Assembly (NCBI RefSeq): GCF_024868665.1
Contig: NC_079890.1
Location: forward strand, 7,706,236-7,770,235
Source of the DNA: Triplophysa rosa
Lineage: Eukaryota > Chordata > Actinopteri > Cypriniformes > Nemacheilidae
Direction: 5' to 3'
DNA: 64,000 nt
Shown here: in pieces, positions 44,103-54,051 of the stretch
Numbering within the stretch: position 1 is the first letter of the stretch
Layout of the letters: each line of letters opens with the position of its first letter
Program-made: the position numbers and the translations under genes
The notes under the pieces: model-generated
Seen by the model: only the letters and a program-made list of their open reading frames with translations
Databases searched by the model: none
Told to the model about the DNA's origin: nothing

Positions 44103-45323
44103 CACTCACCTAAAGGATTATTAGGAACACCTGTTCAATTTCTCATTAATGCAATTATCTAATCAACCAATCACATGGCAGTTGCTTCAATGCATTTAGG
44201 GGTGTGGTCCTGGTCAAGACAATCTCCTGAACTCCAAACTGAATGTCAGAATGGGAAAGAAAGGTGATTTAAGCAATTTTGAGCGTGGCATGGTTGTTGG
44301 TGCCAGACGGGCCGGTCTGAGTATTTCACAATCTGCTCAGTTACTGGGATTTTCACGCACAACCATTTCTAGGGTTTACAAAGAATGGTGTGAAAAGGGA
44401 AAAACATCCAGTATGCGGCAGTCCTGTGGGCGAAAATGCCTTGTTGATGCTAGAGGTCAGAGGAGAATGGGCCGACTGATTCAAGCTGATAGAAGAGCAA
44501 CTTTGACTGAAATAACCACTCGTTACAACCGAGGTATGCAGCAAAGCATTTGTGAAGCCACAACACGCACAACCTTGAGGCAGATGGGCTACAACAGCAG
44601 AAGACCCCACCGGGTACCACTCATCTCCACTACAAATAGGAAAAAGAGGCTACAATTTGCACGAGCTCACCAAAATTGGACAGTTGAAGACTGGAAAAAT
44701 GTTGCCTGGTCTGATGAGTCTCGATTTCTGTTGAGACATTCAAATGGTAGAGTCAGAATTTGGCGTAAACAGAATGAGAACATGGATCCATCATGCCTTG
44801 TTACCACTGTGCAGGCTGGTGGTGGTGGTGTAATGGTGTGGGGGATGTTTTCTTGGCACACTTTAGGCCCCTTAGTGCCAATTGGGCATCGTTTAAATGC
44901 CACGGCCTACCTGAGCATTGTTTCTGACCATGTCCATCCCTTTATGACCACCATGTACCCATCCTCTAATGGCTACTTCCAGCAGGATAATGCACCATGT
45001 CACAAAGCTCGAATCATTTCAAATTGGTTTCTTGAACATGACAATGAGTTCACTGTACTAGAATGGCCCCCACAGTCACCAGATCTCAACCCGATAGAAC
45101 ATCTTTGGGATGTGGTGGAACGGGAGCTTCGTGCCCTGGATGTGCATCCCACAAATCTCCATCAACTGCAAGATGCTATCCTATCAATATGGGCCAACAT
45201 TTCTAAAGAATGCTTTCAGCACCTTGTTGAATCAATGCCACGTAGAATTAAGGCAGTTCTGAAGGCGAAAGGGGGTCAAACACCGTATTAGTATGGTGTT
45301 CCTAATAATCCTTTAGGTGAGTG
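44103..45323 (+). mobile_element. Complete Tc1/mariner transposon, DD36E type
   Basis: 1,221 bp with perfect 28-bp terminal inverted repeats (CACTCACCTAAAGGATTATT..., 44103-44130 and 45296-45323) and TA on both sides (44101-44102, 45324-45325). It is the innermost and therefore youngest layer of the nest at 39.7-47.1 kb. Short termini without inner repeats separate it from the IR/DR element at 24359. Confidence 0.95.
44251..45291 (+). CDS. Tc1/mariner transposase (DD36E), apparently intact
   Basis: 346 codons from ATG at 44251 to TAG at 45289-45291, filling the space between the inverted repeats. Residues 1-120 contain two helix-turn-helix segments (SISQSAQLLGFSRTTISRV; TTRTTLRQMGY) for binding the ends. 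The catalytic triad is Asp155 (WSDESRF), Asp246 (FQQDNAPCH) and Glu283 (SPDLNPIEH). I count 36 residues between the last two, so DD36E rather than the common DD34E; this spacing defines the family known as Incomer. A Gly-rich AGGGGVMVWG stretch lies at about 189-198. No stop or frameshift is seen and the terminal repeats are perfect, so the copy may be competent. Confidence 0.95.
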   Translation: MGKKGDLSNFERGMVVGARRAGLSISQSAQLLGFSRTTISRVYKEWCEKGKTSSMRQSCGRKCLVDARGQRRMGRLIQADRRATLTEITTRYNRGMQQSICEATTRTTLRQMGYNSRRPHRVPLISTTNRKKRLQFARAHQNWTVEDWKNVAWSDESRFLLRHSNGRVRIWRKQNENMDPSCLVTTVQAGGGGVMVWGMFSWHTLGPLVPIGHRLNATAYLSIVSDHVHPFMTTMYPSSNGYFQQDNAPCHKARIISNWFLEHDNEFTVLEWPPQSPDLNPIEHLWDVVERELRALDVHPTNLHQLQDAILSIWANISKECFQHLVESMPRRIKAVLKAKGGQTPY

Positions 45324-46817
45324 TATTTGTCCACATAAAAATACCGAGTTACCCGGACTTTTATTTTGGCAGGTCGTCGGAAGACTCTTATTTTTTAGTG
45401 CGTTAGCTTCACTCAGTAAAATGTTCTGAAATAAACTCTCAGAGCAACTCTGGAGATGAAGTTCACGTGTTCATGTCCTCATAAAGCGCAGACGCAGACA
45501 AATTCATGAGCATCACGCGTGTAGCACGTTAAACTGTGCAGTTCATTCACTCAAGACACGCAGAACAGCCAGATGACATGTGTAAATAACAGGATTCGAT
45601 ATAGTTTTACGGACTCAATGCAGCCGGAAAACAAGTTTCACTCGCAAAATAGACTAAAACTATGTAAAATAGCAGTTCACCATTTCAATAAGCTATCACT
45701 TATTTATCAGCATGAGAAATACGTGTGAACAGACTAAAATGCATGTGTATCACAGTGAATGCGTGAGACTTGAGAGCCCCGTAACATGAATAGAGTTTAG
45801 CGGGCTGTGCGTCAGTAATAACGGTCCGTGGGGAAACGCAGTGCTCCGTGTGTACTGTAGTTAAATGGATTAAACGAGGCGTCGAGGCAACAAAAATTGC
45901 CTCCATGATTTTTTGTATTCGAATAACTCGAGTTACTCAAGGAATCGTTTCAGCCCTACTGACGATTAATTGTCTAATAAATCATTGCGATTATAATGAT
46001 TAATTGTCTGTTTTAGGGCTTTGACGATTAATTGTCTGTTTTTGAGCTTTGACATTTAATTCTCATACATTTTTGATTCAGCGATTGAAACGACCATATT
46101 GTTCTGAATACAAGACTGATTTTTTCTTGGAAATACATTGGAAAAAATTAGGTCGTCATATATTTAAGGTTTAGGCTTTCACCTGTCAAATACTTGTAAA
46201 TTAAGTAAATTGATCAGGTGTGAATTGAAGCCACAATTAAAATATTATCAGTCGTAGAAAAGCTTCTAGTCTGTTTTTTCTCACTTGCAAGACTACAATA
46301 AAATTTTACTTGTATGTTAATGAAATTTTGGTAGACTGGTTTTCACACTGAGATTTGCTTAAATAATATTAAATTGTACTGCAGGTAATTTGTATGTTTT
46401 TTTTTTTTTAAGTGATTGAGTTGTGGTGGTACATTTTACAAGTATTACCATGCTTTAGTAACCATATATACACTAAAATATGCAATATGCAGATGCACTA
46501 CAGCTCCCACTAGTGTCTTCTATAGAGATGTGCAATAATTGCGATGATCTGAAACCATCGCGATGAGGTCAAACAATCGCGATGAGACGATTATTTAATA
46601 ATCGTGACAGCCCTAATTCATTCATTACACACAGACTGATATATTTCAAATGTTTATTTCTTTTAATTTGATGATTATAACTGACAACTAATGAAAATCC
46701 CAAATTCAGTATCTCAGAAAATTAGAATATTACTTAAGACCAATACAAAGAAAGGATTTTTAGAAATCTCGGCCAACTGAAAAGTATGAACATGAAAAGT
46801 ATGAGCATGTACAGCAC

Positions 46818-47145
46818 TCAATACTTAGTTGGGGCTCCTTTTGTCTGAATTACTGCAGCAATGCGGCGTGGCATGGAGTCGATCAGTCTGTGGCACTGCT
46901 CGGGTGTTATGAGAGGCCAGGTTGCTCTGATAGTGGCCTTCAGCTCTTCTGCATTGTTGGGTCTGGCATATCGCATCTTCCTCTTCACAATACCCCATAG
47001 ATTTTCTATGGGGTTAAGGTCAGGCGAGTTTGCTGGCCAATTAAGAACAGGGATACCATGGTCCTTAAACCAGTTACTGGTAGCTTTGGCACTGTGTGCA
47101 GGTGCCAAGTCCTGTTGGAAAATGAAATCTGCATCTCCATAAAGT
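46818..47145 (-). pseudogene. Tc1 transposase C-terminal fragment
   Basis: About 105 codons of a Tc1 transposase. They include the second catalytic block (QQD-LAPAHSAKA, read just upstream of the nominal start) and the third (SPDLNPIENLW), then the usual C-terminus with SMPRRIAAVI. The N-terminal two-thirds, including the DNA-binding domains and first catalytic Asp, are missing at 47145. It belongs to Tc1 element A, a family different from both complete elements in the window. Confidence 0.85.
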
Positions 47146-48988
47146 TGGTTTCAATATACAGAACTGTTTGGTCACGAAACAAACTGAATACCTTTACAAG
47201 GTTTCTTGTTAATATGGGAATTTTTAGGTTATTTTGTGTTAATATGTCCGTTTCAGAGTAAGAAGGCGTGAAAGAGAACTCTGTTTAGCATTTTGTGCTC
47301 TGACTCTCTGGGCGCGCGCATATCTCAAACAACCCGCGAGACCTGAAGGCTTTTAGTGATTATTCTTCATGAAAGCTGCATTGATACACGTTTGGCTTCT
47401 ATCAATAGCGACTTACAAATAAATAGTATTTAGCGTGATGATTAACGTTTTGTATGCTTTGCAGTATTGTTAGAGATCTTTATACAATAGTTCAGCGCTT
47501 AAAGTTTAAACACGTGTTTCGTGCATTAGCTTCACATGCATACAATACTCACAACACATTTCGTTATCTTTGCTGTTTTGTACCTTATCAGGGGAAATTC
47601 TTGTATTCTGCATATTTATTTCAGTTGCAAGATTGAGTGCTTCACTCGTCTGCTCTTTCGGTCCTTCGCCTCTTACCCGTAACCAGCGAATTACGTCTTT
47701 GGGGGCGGGCCACTCATAGATAAGAGAATGGTTGAAGGAGGGGAGACGAAAATGAGTGACTGAATGCGCGCAATATAACATTTCTGCGCATTAAATTTAT
47801 AATACGCAAAAATTATATATTGATCAGTTTGACAGTCGCACCGGTGCGACCATTAAGAAAAACTTGTCGCACTGGCAGGAAAATTTGTCGCAAAATGAGA
47901 CCATTTAGTCGCAGTCTAGTGTGTCAGAGCATTGGTTATGATTTTCGGACGGATCAGGCCTTATCTTAACATTCTTAACGAAAAAGTTGTCAATCGTTCT
48001 TTTCATCTTTTCTCATCATCCGCGGTTACATCCACTCTGTTTATCTGACGGGTCTATAGGCTCCTCACCTCTCTGTCTGACTGCAGCACAGCATTTTCAC
48101 ACGTACACACACGTACAGGAATATCTGGACCACAGCCAATCAGAGGGGGGTCCGCCCTTCACTATCTCTGATTGGTTTAGACCACGATATGGGCCTAATG
48201 TGTCTGTTGTTGAACCACAGGGAGACTTTAGCAGAGACTTTTTTTCCCTCAAACGGCTGGTCGCACCGGTGCGACCTCAGATTTTTTTTAGTCGCACCAT
48301 TGAGAAATTAGGTCGCATGTGCTATCAAATTGGTCGCACTCTAGAGCCCTGGTACACCAAGCCTACCTGTTGTCAGTGGAAACGCAAGCCTGATAATGGT
48401 TACCCGTAACGAAGCGTACCATACTGTACTGTACCGAACCGTACTGCTCAGTGGAAATGAGGCATTAGTTTTGCTCTTAAAATGCACCAGATTGCAGCAT
48501 TTACCTTTAAAATATGCTCAATTTTCTTACGGGGGAGCATGCCCCCGGACCCCCCTACAGGAAAATATGTTTAGCCCCCAAGCAAAACCCGCTCGGCAGA
48601 GGTAGATTTTTTGCCCATTACTCAGATGTCGTGCTGCATGTAAATGCTTTTACCGGTTTTATCTGTTTTGTTTATGTGCGTATGTCTGACAGCGCAATAG
48701 TAAAAGTCCCAAAACGGAAGTAATAGTAAAACGCATAAAAGTCCGCTCTCGAATCATGCAATTGATGTACTGCAGAAACGTCAAAATGAAAAACTATTGT
48801 TGCATATGCAGGTACTGCGTACATGAGAAGAGATATAAAAATACAGCTTCTGACCGTTTTCCCGCTGCATTTTTAATTACTAAACAGATTATCGACGATG
48901 ACGTCACTGCACGCGAGAAACCTGGCAAGTGTCAAACTTCCATGTAAACACGGTTTTCTGCATAGCCAGTTTATTACTATGCATGCAA
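47146..48988. other. Intronic stretch with GTCGCACC-type hAT ends and an inverted piece of W
   Basis: 47835-47920 and 48240-48351 are rich in GTCGCACCGGTGCGACC palindromes and GTCGCA words, ending CTCTAGAGCCCTG, the inverse of the terminus at 14606. They are probably two halves of one old hAT. 48465-48600 is an inverted copy of the left end of element W (53560-53690). The open frame 47987-48409 crosses these repeats and is not a gene. Confidence 0.5.
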
Positions 48989-49152
48989 TAGGGCTGTGAC
49001 GGTGGCCGTGACAACCGCACCACCGCGGTGGTAAAGTGCCATGACGGTGGTGAGCTGCCACCAGCGGTAGTTCACATCACTGTGACAAATATAAGTGTAA
49101 TAAAAATGATAGTTGCAATCAGGATTGCTATTTGTACCCTTTCAGTTGTAGA

Positions 49153-49917
49153 TAGCGGTGCAACGGATCATCATTGATCCGTGATCCATTCGGATCAATA
49201 TCTTCGGTTCGGCACACACGTGATCCGCGGATTGATTTATGAAAAAAAAGTTGTTCTCATGTTCAGTCCACTCACAGCTTGGTCATGGCGAGCGGAGGAA
49301 CGGAGGAGCTTGAACGCCCCGCGTCATTTAAATTCCCTGTATGGGAGCATTTTGGCTTCCCTGTCAAATATAATGATGAAGGAAAGAGATTAGTGGATAA
49401 AACCGTGACGGTGTGTAGGCACTGTGGCACAAGCAAGACATATGACAGTGGAAACACATCAAGCATGGCCACGCATTTGAAGCGACATCACCCCGGTGTT
49501 TCACTGACAGGAGTGAAAACGAAGGCTGCTCAACAACCGCTTATCACCGCGGCATTTAAGCAGCCCCTTGTTGCACAATCAGACCGGGCTAAAGCCATCA
49601 CAAACGCTATCGGTGTGTTTATAGGTGCCGACATGAGGCCATATTCGGTTGTGCAAAACTAGGGCTTTAAACACATGCTGAAAGTGCTTGAGCCACGTTA
49701 CGACATCCCATCGCGCACCCACTTCAGCGAAAAGATTGCGAAGTTGATTTCATATATTTTAATTTAATAATTTAAAAGTGTTAATAAACAAAAAGACAAA
49801 ACTTATGTTTATTTGTCTTGTCTTTTTTTTTTTTGCTGATCCGAAAAATTATCCGATCCATGACTCTGATCCGAGAAACGATCCGAACCGTGAGTTTTTT
49901 TATCCGTTGCACCCCTA
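49153..49917 (+). mobile_element. hAT element P nested in O, carrying a BED-finger ORF
   Basis: The ends are TAGCGGTGCAACGGATCA and (inverted) TAGGGGTGCAACGGATAA. The perfect duplication is GTTGTAGA (49145-49152, 49918-49925). CGGATCA/TGATCCG motifs are repeated near both ends. At 765 bp it keeps the first coding part of a transposase and lacks the catalytic remainder, so it depends on a full relative elsewhere. Confidence 0.95.
49285..49662 (+). pseudogene. ZBED-type hAT transposase N-terminus (BED finger), truncated
   Basis: From ATG at 49285 (MASGGTEEL) about 125 codons are open. The BED zinc finger comprises FKFPVWEHFGFPV, then Cys-x2-Cys in VCRHCGT and His pairs in GNTSSMATHLKRHHP. A linker and the start of the hAT region follow (SDRAKAITNAIGVFIGADMRPYSVV). 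TAG at 49660-49662 stops the frame where homologous transposases continue. The same frame then reads GFKHMLKVLEPRYDIPSRTHFS up to about 49740, so the stop is a nonsense mutation in a longer gene whose DDE part was deleted. Without catalysis the product could at most bind ends. There is no evidence that it is expressed. Confidence 0.85.
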
Positions 49918-50850
49918 GTTGTAGATGGCTTCATTTAAAATATTTTACATTAACACAGAAATTATTGGCATACGTTTCCGTTGGCGCATTCGAGCGTGGG
50001 CCTGCCCGGCAAAACCCAGGTTATTCTGCGGGTTCTGCAATGGATCTCATTGTAAAATTAACAGTTACATAAAATCAAAACCGGCTATGACCCGCTTGCT
50101 TAGTGTTGGAGCGCGCGCAGGTTTTGCCGCGGTTGCGGAGAGACATCAATTCGTTTGCGCTCTTCTGAACGCGCATTTATTGCAGCTGTAAACATTTTAA
50201 TCTGGACAATGTCAACATGTTAGTTTTCCACCAAAGAGTAGGAAAAAGTAACGTTTTAATGGCAATCTGAATAGGAAAGCCAAGGTAGGTTTAAACAGTT
50301 TGTTTCAAATGGAATTGTCAAGGACTGTAAGGGTTAATACGCGACTGACTGAAGTTGTCACTGCAACAAGAGCTTTTTTATTTGATATTTAACTTTCTTA
50401 TATCATTTAAGTTTTCCTTATTTACTGATGTTTATTTAAATGTTTTATGTGCTGTAGTGTGCCGTTTCACTGATGGATTTGCGCATTATACATGGACGCA
50501 TGTTTCATCCTCATTTATTTCAGATATCATATTTCAATTTCAAGTATTTAACTATTTAACAATTTCAAGTATTTAAATAAGGTCTATATTTCTCTTCCAC
50601 TCGTCATGTGGTTGCTACACGCAAATATAATAATATAAATATTATTTATATAAATAATAAATATTTTCCAACCACTGCACCACCGCGGTTGATTTGTCCA
50701 TTACCACCGCGGTGGTAAAAAACTGCCACCGTCACAGCCCTAGCATGCAAACACATGAAAACAGGTTTCTTTTTAAGCAGATCTTTGAAAGATATCTGTT
50801 TATTTTGTGCATGTAAATGCACTCATGATCTCGCATCAGTTGACGGAATA

Positions 50851-50945
50851 GGCATTTACATTTACATTTACACATTTGGCAGACGCGTTTATCCAAAGCG
50901 ACTCACATTGCATTGTATTATACATTTGTTTCTGACTATATGCAA
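50851..50945 (-). repeat. LINE 3' tail, solitary
   Basis: On the minus strand it carries the TCGCTTTGGATAAACGCGTCTGCC...AATGTAAATG tail shared by fish L2-type LINEs and the SINEs that use them. It compares with 60100-60150. No coding part is attached. Confidence 0.75.
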
Positions 50946-51324
50946 TCCTATATATTATTCAGACATGATAATACGCCGACGATTAACACCTTAAAGCAGA
51001 ACTATAGATGCCTTTACTGTTAGTAAACATTGTGATGCGTTTTTGTGGGCGGAGCTTGGTGTGGAGGCAGAAAGATCCTGCTAGGTATCATGTTTTTTTG
51101 CTTGCTTTTTGACAATAACTACAAAAAAAATTTAACATGTAAGGGCACTCACTATGTAGGGCCGTAATTGTTTTTGAAAAAGTTAACTTTAACGCAAGGT
51201 ACCTGGCCGACCTGTATGCGCTCACACAATGGATCCAGGGACGAACTGACAGGATTACCTCCAGTTAAGTGGCCTGACATCTACACCTACCAGACAGATA
51301 AACCAAGGGTGTATAGCAAAGATA
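50946..51324. other. Intronic stretch, nothing recognised
   Basis: No gene or repeat boundary seen between the LINE tail and element B copy 3. Confidence 0.35.
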
Positions 51325-51997
51325 AACTGCTGTCACGATTATGAAAATTGGCTGAAGATTAATTGTCTAATAAATCATTGCGATTTTGACGATTAATTGT
51401 CTGTTTTAGAGCTTTGACTTTTAATTCTCATACATTTTTTATTCAGCTTTGAAATGACCATATTGTTCTGAATATAAAGATTATGTTCTTTTTTTTGGAA
51501 ATACATGGGAAAAAATTGGGTCATCATACTTGAGATTTAGGCTTTTACCTGTCAATAATACAACCGCCAATTACTTGTAAATTAAGTAAATTGATCTGGA
51601 GTGAATTGAAGCCACCATTAAAATTTCTATCAGTCATAGAAAAGCTTCTAGTCTGTTTTTTTCTCACTTGCAAGACTACAATAAAAGTTTACTTCTATGT
51701 TAATGAGATTTTGGTAGACTGGTTTTCACACTGAAATAATATTAAATTGCACTGCAGGTTATTTTTATGGTATATGCTTTAGTTTTTTTTAAAGTGATTG
51801 TGTTGTGGTGGTACATTTTACAAGTATTACCGTGCTTTAGTTACAATATATACAATAAAATATGCAATATGCAGATGCACTACAGCTCCCCCTAGTCTCT
51901 TCTATAGAGATGTGCAATAATTGCGATGATCTGAAACCATCGCGATGAGGTCAAACAATCGCGATGGGACGATTATTTAATAATCGTGACAGCCCTA
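51325..51997. mobile_element. hAT element B, copy 3
   Basis: The body matches 27553-28262 (GTCACGATTATGAAA, GACGATTAATTGTCTG, GTCATCATA, TCGCGATG). It ends AATAATCGTGACAGCCCTA. The left terminus is decayed (AACTGCTGTCACG instead of TAGGGCTGTCACG) and no target duplication can be read. Confidence 0.8.
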
Positions 51998-53550
51998 CCC
52001 AATACATCTTTAGATGCCTGCGTCAGGCATGTGATCAGCCAAGGACAAAAAAGAAGGAAGATTCTTCAATGTTACTAATTAAATGTTACATGATTAAAAT
52101 ATTTTTCACTTAGCAACACAAAAACAAACTATTATAATTACACAATTCTGATTTTGGAAATATCAGTTCAAATGTTTATTAGTTTAACAGTCACCTAAAG
52201 AATATTTAATAAAATAGATTGATGCTTTGTCCAAATATCTTATGCTAATGTCAAATAAGATGGCATTAACAAATGGCACCCCCTGAGGGGTTTATATTAG
52301 GCCTACTTTTAATTTTATTGTAATCAGCAATAATTCATTAAACAATAATTGAACACAAAAAGTAAAGAATACTGTGGCCTCAAGAGACTTCTATACACAG
52401 CCACTAGATGGCGCATCTACATCATCAATCAGCGTTTGTCAGCATTAATCCGCATGTAATAAAGGTTGCAAATGCTGCATGTTGCGGTTTTAGTTCATTT
52501 AAATGTATGCATTCAGTAGAGACTTCAACGTGTTTATATTAAACAGTGATTAGATCGGCCATTTGTATTCGAGCCATTAAATCGCGGAATTGCCTATTTT
52601 AGTCTCTGTATACAGATAATGTTATAATGTATATATGTCTCAACTTCCAGACTCGGAATTTTCTGTATACATTACAAAACGCTGTTCAGGTCCCCACTTA
52701 ATTAAAAATGACACCACGTGCTTTTTTGAGCACCAAAACAGCTGTGTTTGGTGTCTATTTTTCACGGACTCTCTGGAAACATAAAGATAACTCCCAAAAT
52801 GATGTTCTGAATGAAGCGGTCGCTCTGCATTTATAACAAGCGTGTGCATGACATAGAGAGCGTTGAAAGGATCCTGGTGGCCGGCTGTATGATGACTACG
52901 CGCACATCCCCAAACCCCCAATCCCGTAACGAATGAAAATAAATTGAATTCATGCAATTTATGCGGGAGATCCCAGCGAGGTCAAAAAATACGGAAATCC
53001 GTATTTATATGAAAAAATCTCCGCTGCGTGTACTAACAGTGGCACATTTTAGCAAATGCATTTAACTTGAACACAAACCTGACACATAACGTGAGCCTTC
53101 TCACCGTTCCCTCTCCCTTTATACTAATGCACTTGTGACAACTAAAGAAAAAGAGATGACTAACAGTTTCCTTTATGTTTAGTTTCTGGCAGATAGTTAA
53201 CTGCTAGTTGTATAACTAACAAAGTTAGCTAGCATACCCTATGCGTTCAAAAGTTAGGTCTGTACATGGAAATTGCATATCGTGAGCCTCAAACATTGTT
53301 ATTTCCTCCTTATGTAAATCTTGAGCATAGAAAAGACCACTGAAAAAGTCTGTTTGTCGTGATGTGCACGCTCCCATCGTTGCATATACCCGCCCATGTT
53401 CTAGGCCAGCCTGACGTGCACAGCCAATTCATCGGAAGTTCTGCAGGTATTGTGAATAGGGTTGGCCGATGTCTACCAATTGGCATCGGACGATGTCTAC
53501 AGTGAAACCTCGCGATGGACGATCATCCGTGAACAGAAAATGTGAATTTG
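51998..53550. other. Intronic stretch, with one hAT-type end near 53460
   Basis: No gene. TAGGGTTGGCCGATGTCTACC at about 53458-53478 with ATCGGACGATG repeats is the left end of a further hAT-like element that appears to have been split by W. Its right end may lie beyond 56462 but was not identified. The 105-codon minus ORF at 52640-52957 has no recognisable domain. Confidence 0.4.
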
Positions 53551-54051
53551 CAGTGTTTCCCACAGAATTTTGTTAGACCATGGGGTTCCTCCAAGGGGGT
53601 CCGGGGGCATTCTCCCCGTAAGAAAGTTTTGCATATTTTAAAGGTAAATGCTGCAATCTGGTGCACTGCATTTTAAGAGCAAAATTAAGTGACTCAATCT
53701 ATAAGAATACAATGGCTATAGCAGTAATTTAATCATTGGCTCATATATAAATGAGGATAATAGGGCACAACACATGGTAAAAAGGGAGATCACAAACAGT
53801 CAAAACATGTAGAGCATGAGCTATCAAAAAATTAAGCAAAAAAGTGTTTAACAGTTGAACTAATTTATTTATTACCATGTTAAAACGCAGGCTGCCCATC
53901 GGGCCTTTTTCACAGTGCCACCGTCAGTATCACTTGGACCAGAGCATGCATACATTATTATGATGCGGCGACTGTTTAGCGTTAACACGTAAGAAAAGCA
54001 CACACTCTCTCAGCACAACAGAGTAATGTTAAGTTTGTAATTTATTATGTT

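Larger units (their letters stand above)
43681..45958. mobile_element. hAT element C nested in B, split by DD36E transposon
   Basis: The ends are TAGGGCTGCAGCTATCGAT and (inverted) TAGGGCTGAAACGATTCC. The perfect duplication is CTGACGAT (43673-43680, 45959-45966). Without the Tc1/mariner insertion it is about 1,055 bp. Part of its interior (45365-45600) resembles H' (43215-43460): AACTCTCAGAGCAACTCTGG, CAGAACAGCCAGATGACAT. No coding sequence of its own. Confidence 0.95.
43646..46615. mobile_element. hAT element B, copy 2, nested in Tc1 A and split by hAT C
   Basis: The ends TAGGGCTGTCACGATTAT and its inverse are as in the copy at 27553. The perfect duplication is ATTCATTC (43638-43645, 46616-46623). 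Removing the inner insertion (43681-45958 plus one duplication copy) restores about 680 bp, the size of copy 1. Confidence 0.95.
43553..47145 (-). mobile_element. Tc1 element A, truncated and split by nested hATs
   Basis: The left end CAGGTGCTGGTCATATAATT follows a TA. The element is interrupted at 43646-46615 by hAT B2, resumes at 46616-47145 and ends abruptly within the transposase, near residues before the second catalytic Asp. The right terminal repeat is missing. The reading direction is minus. Confidence 0.85.
48989..50742. mobile_element. hAT element O with CCACCGCGGTGG repeats
   Basis: The ends are TAGGGCTGTGACGGTGGCCG and (inverted) TAGGGCTGTGACGGTGGCAG. The perfect duplication is GCATGCAA (48981-48988, 50743-50750). 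Subterminal CACCGCGGTGGTAAA palindromes occur at both ends (49020, 50690-50720), probable transposase sites. Element P is nested inside. No transposase of its own is left. Confidence 0.95.

Noticed and set aside
47987..48409. 140-codon open frame
   Set aside because: It spans the GTCGCACC-type hAT remnant. The apparent protein is repeat sequence.
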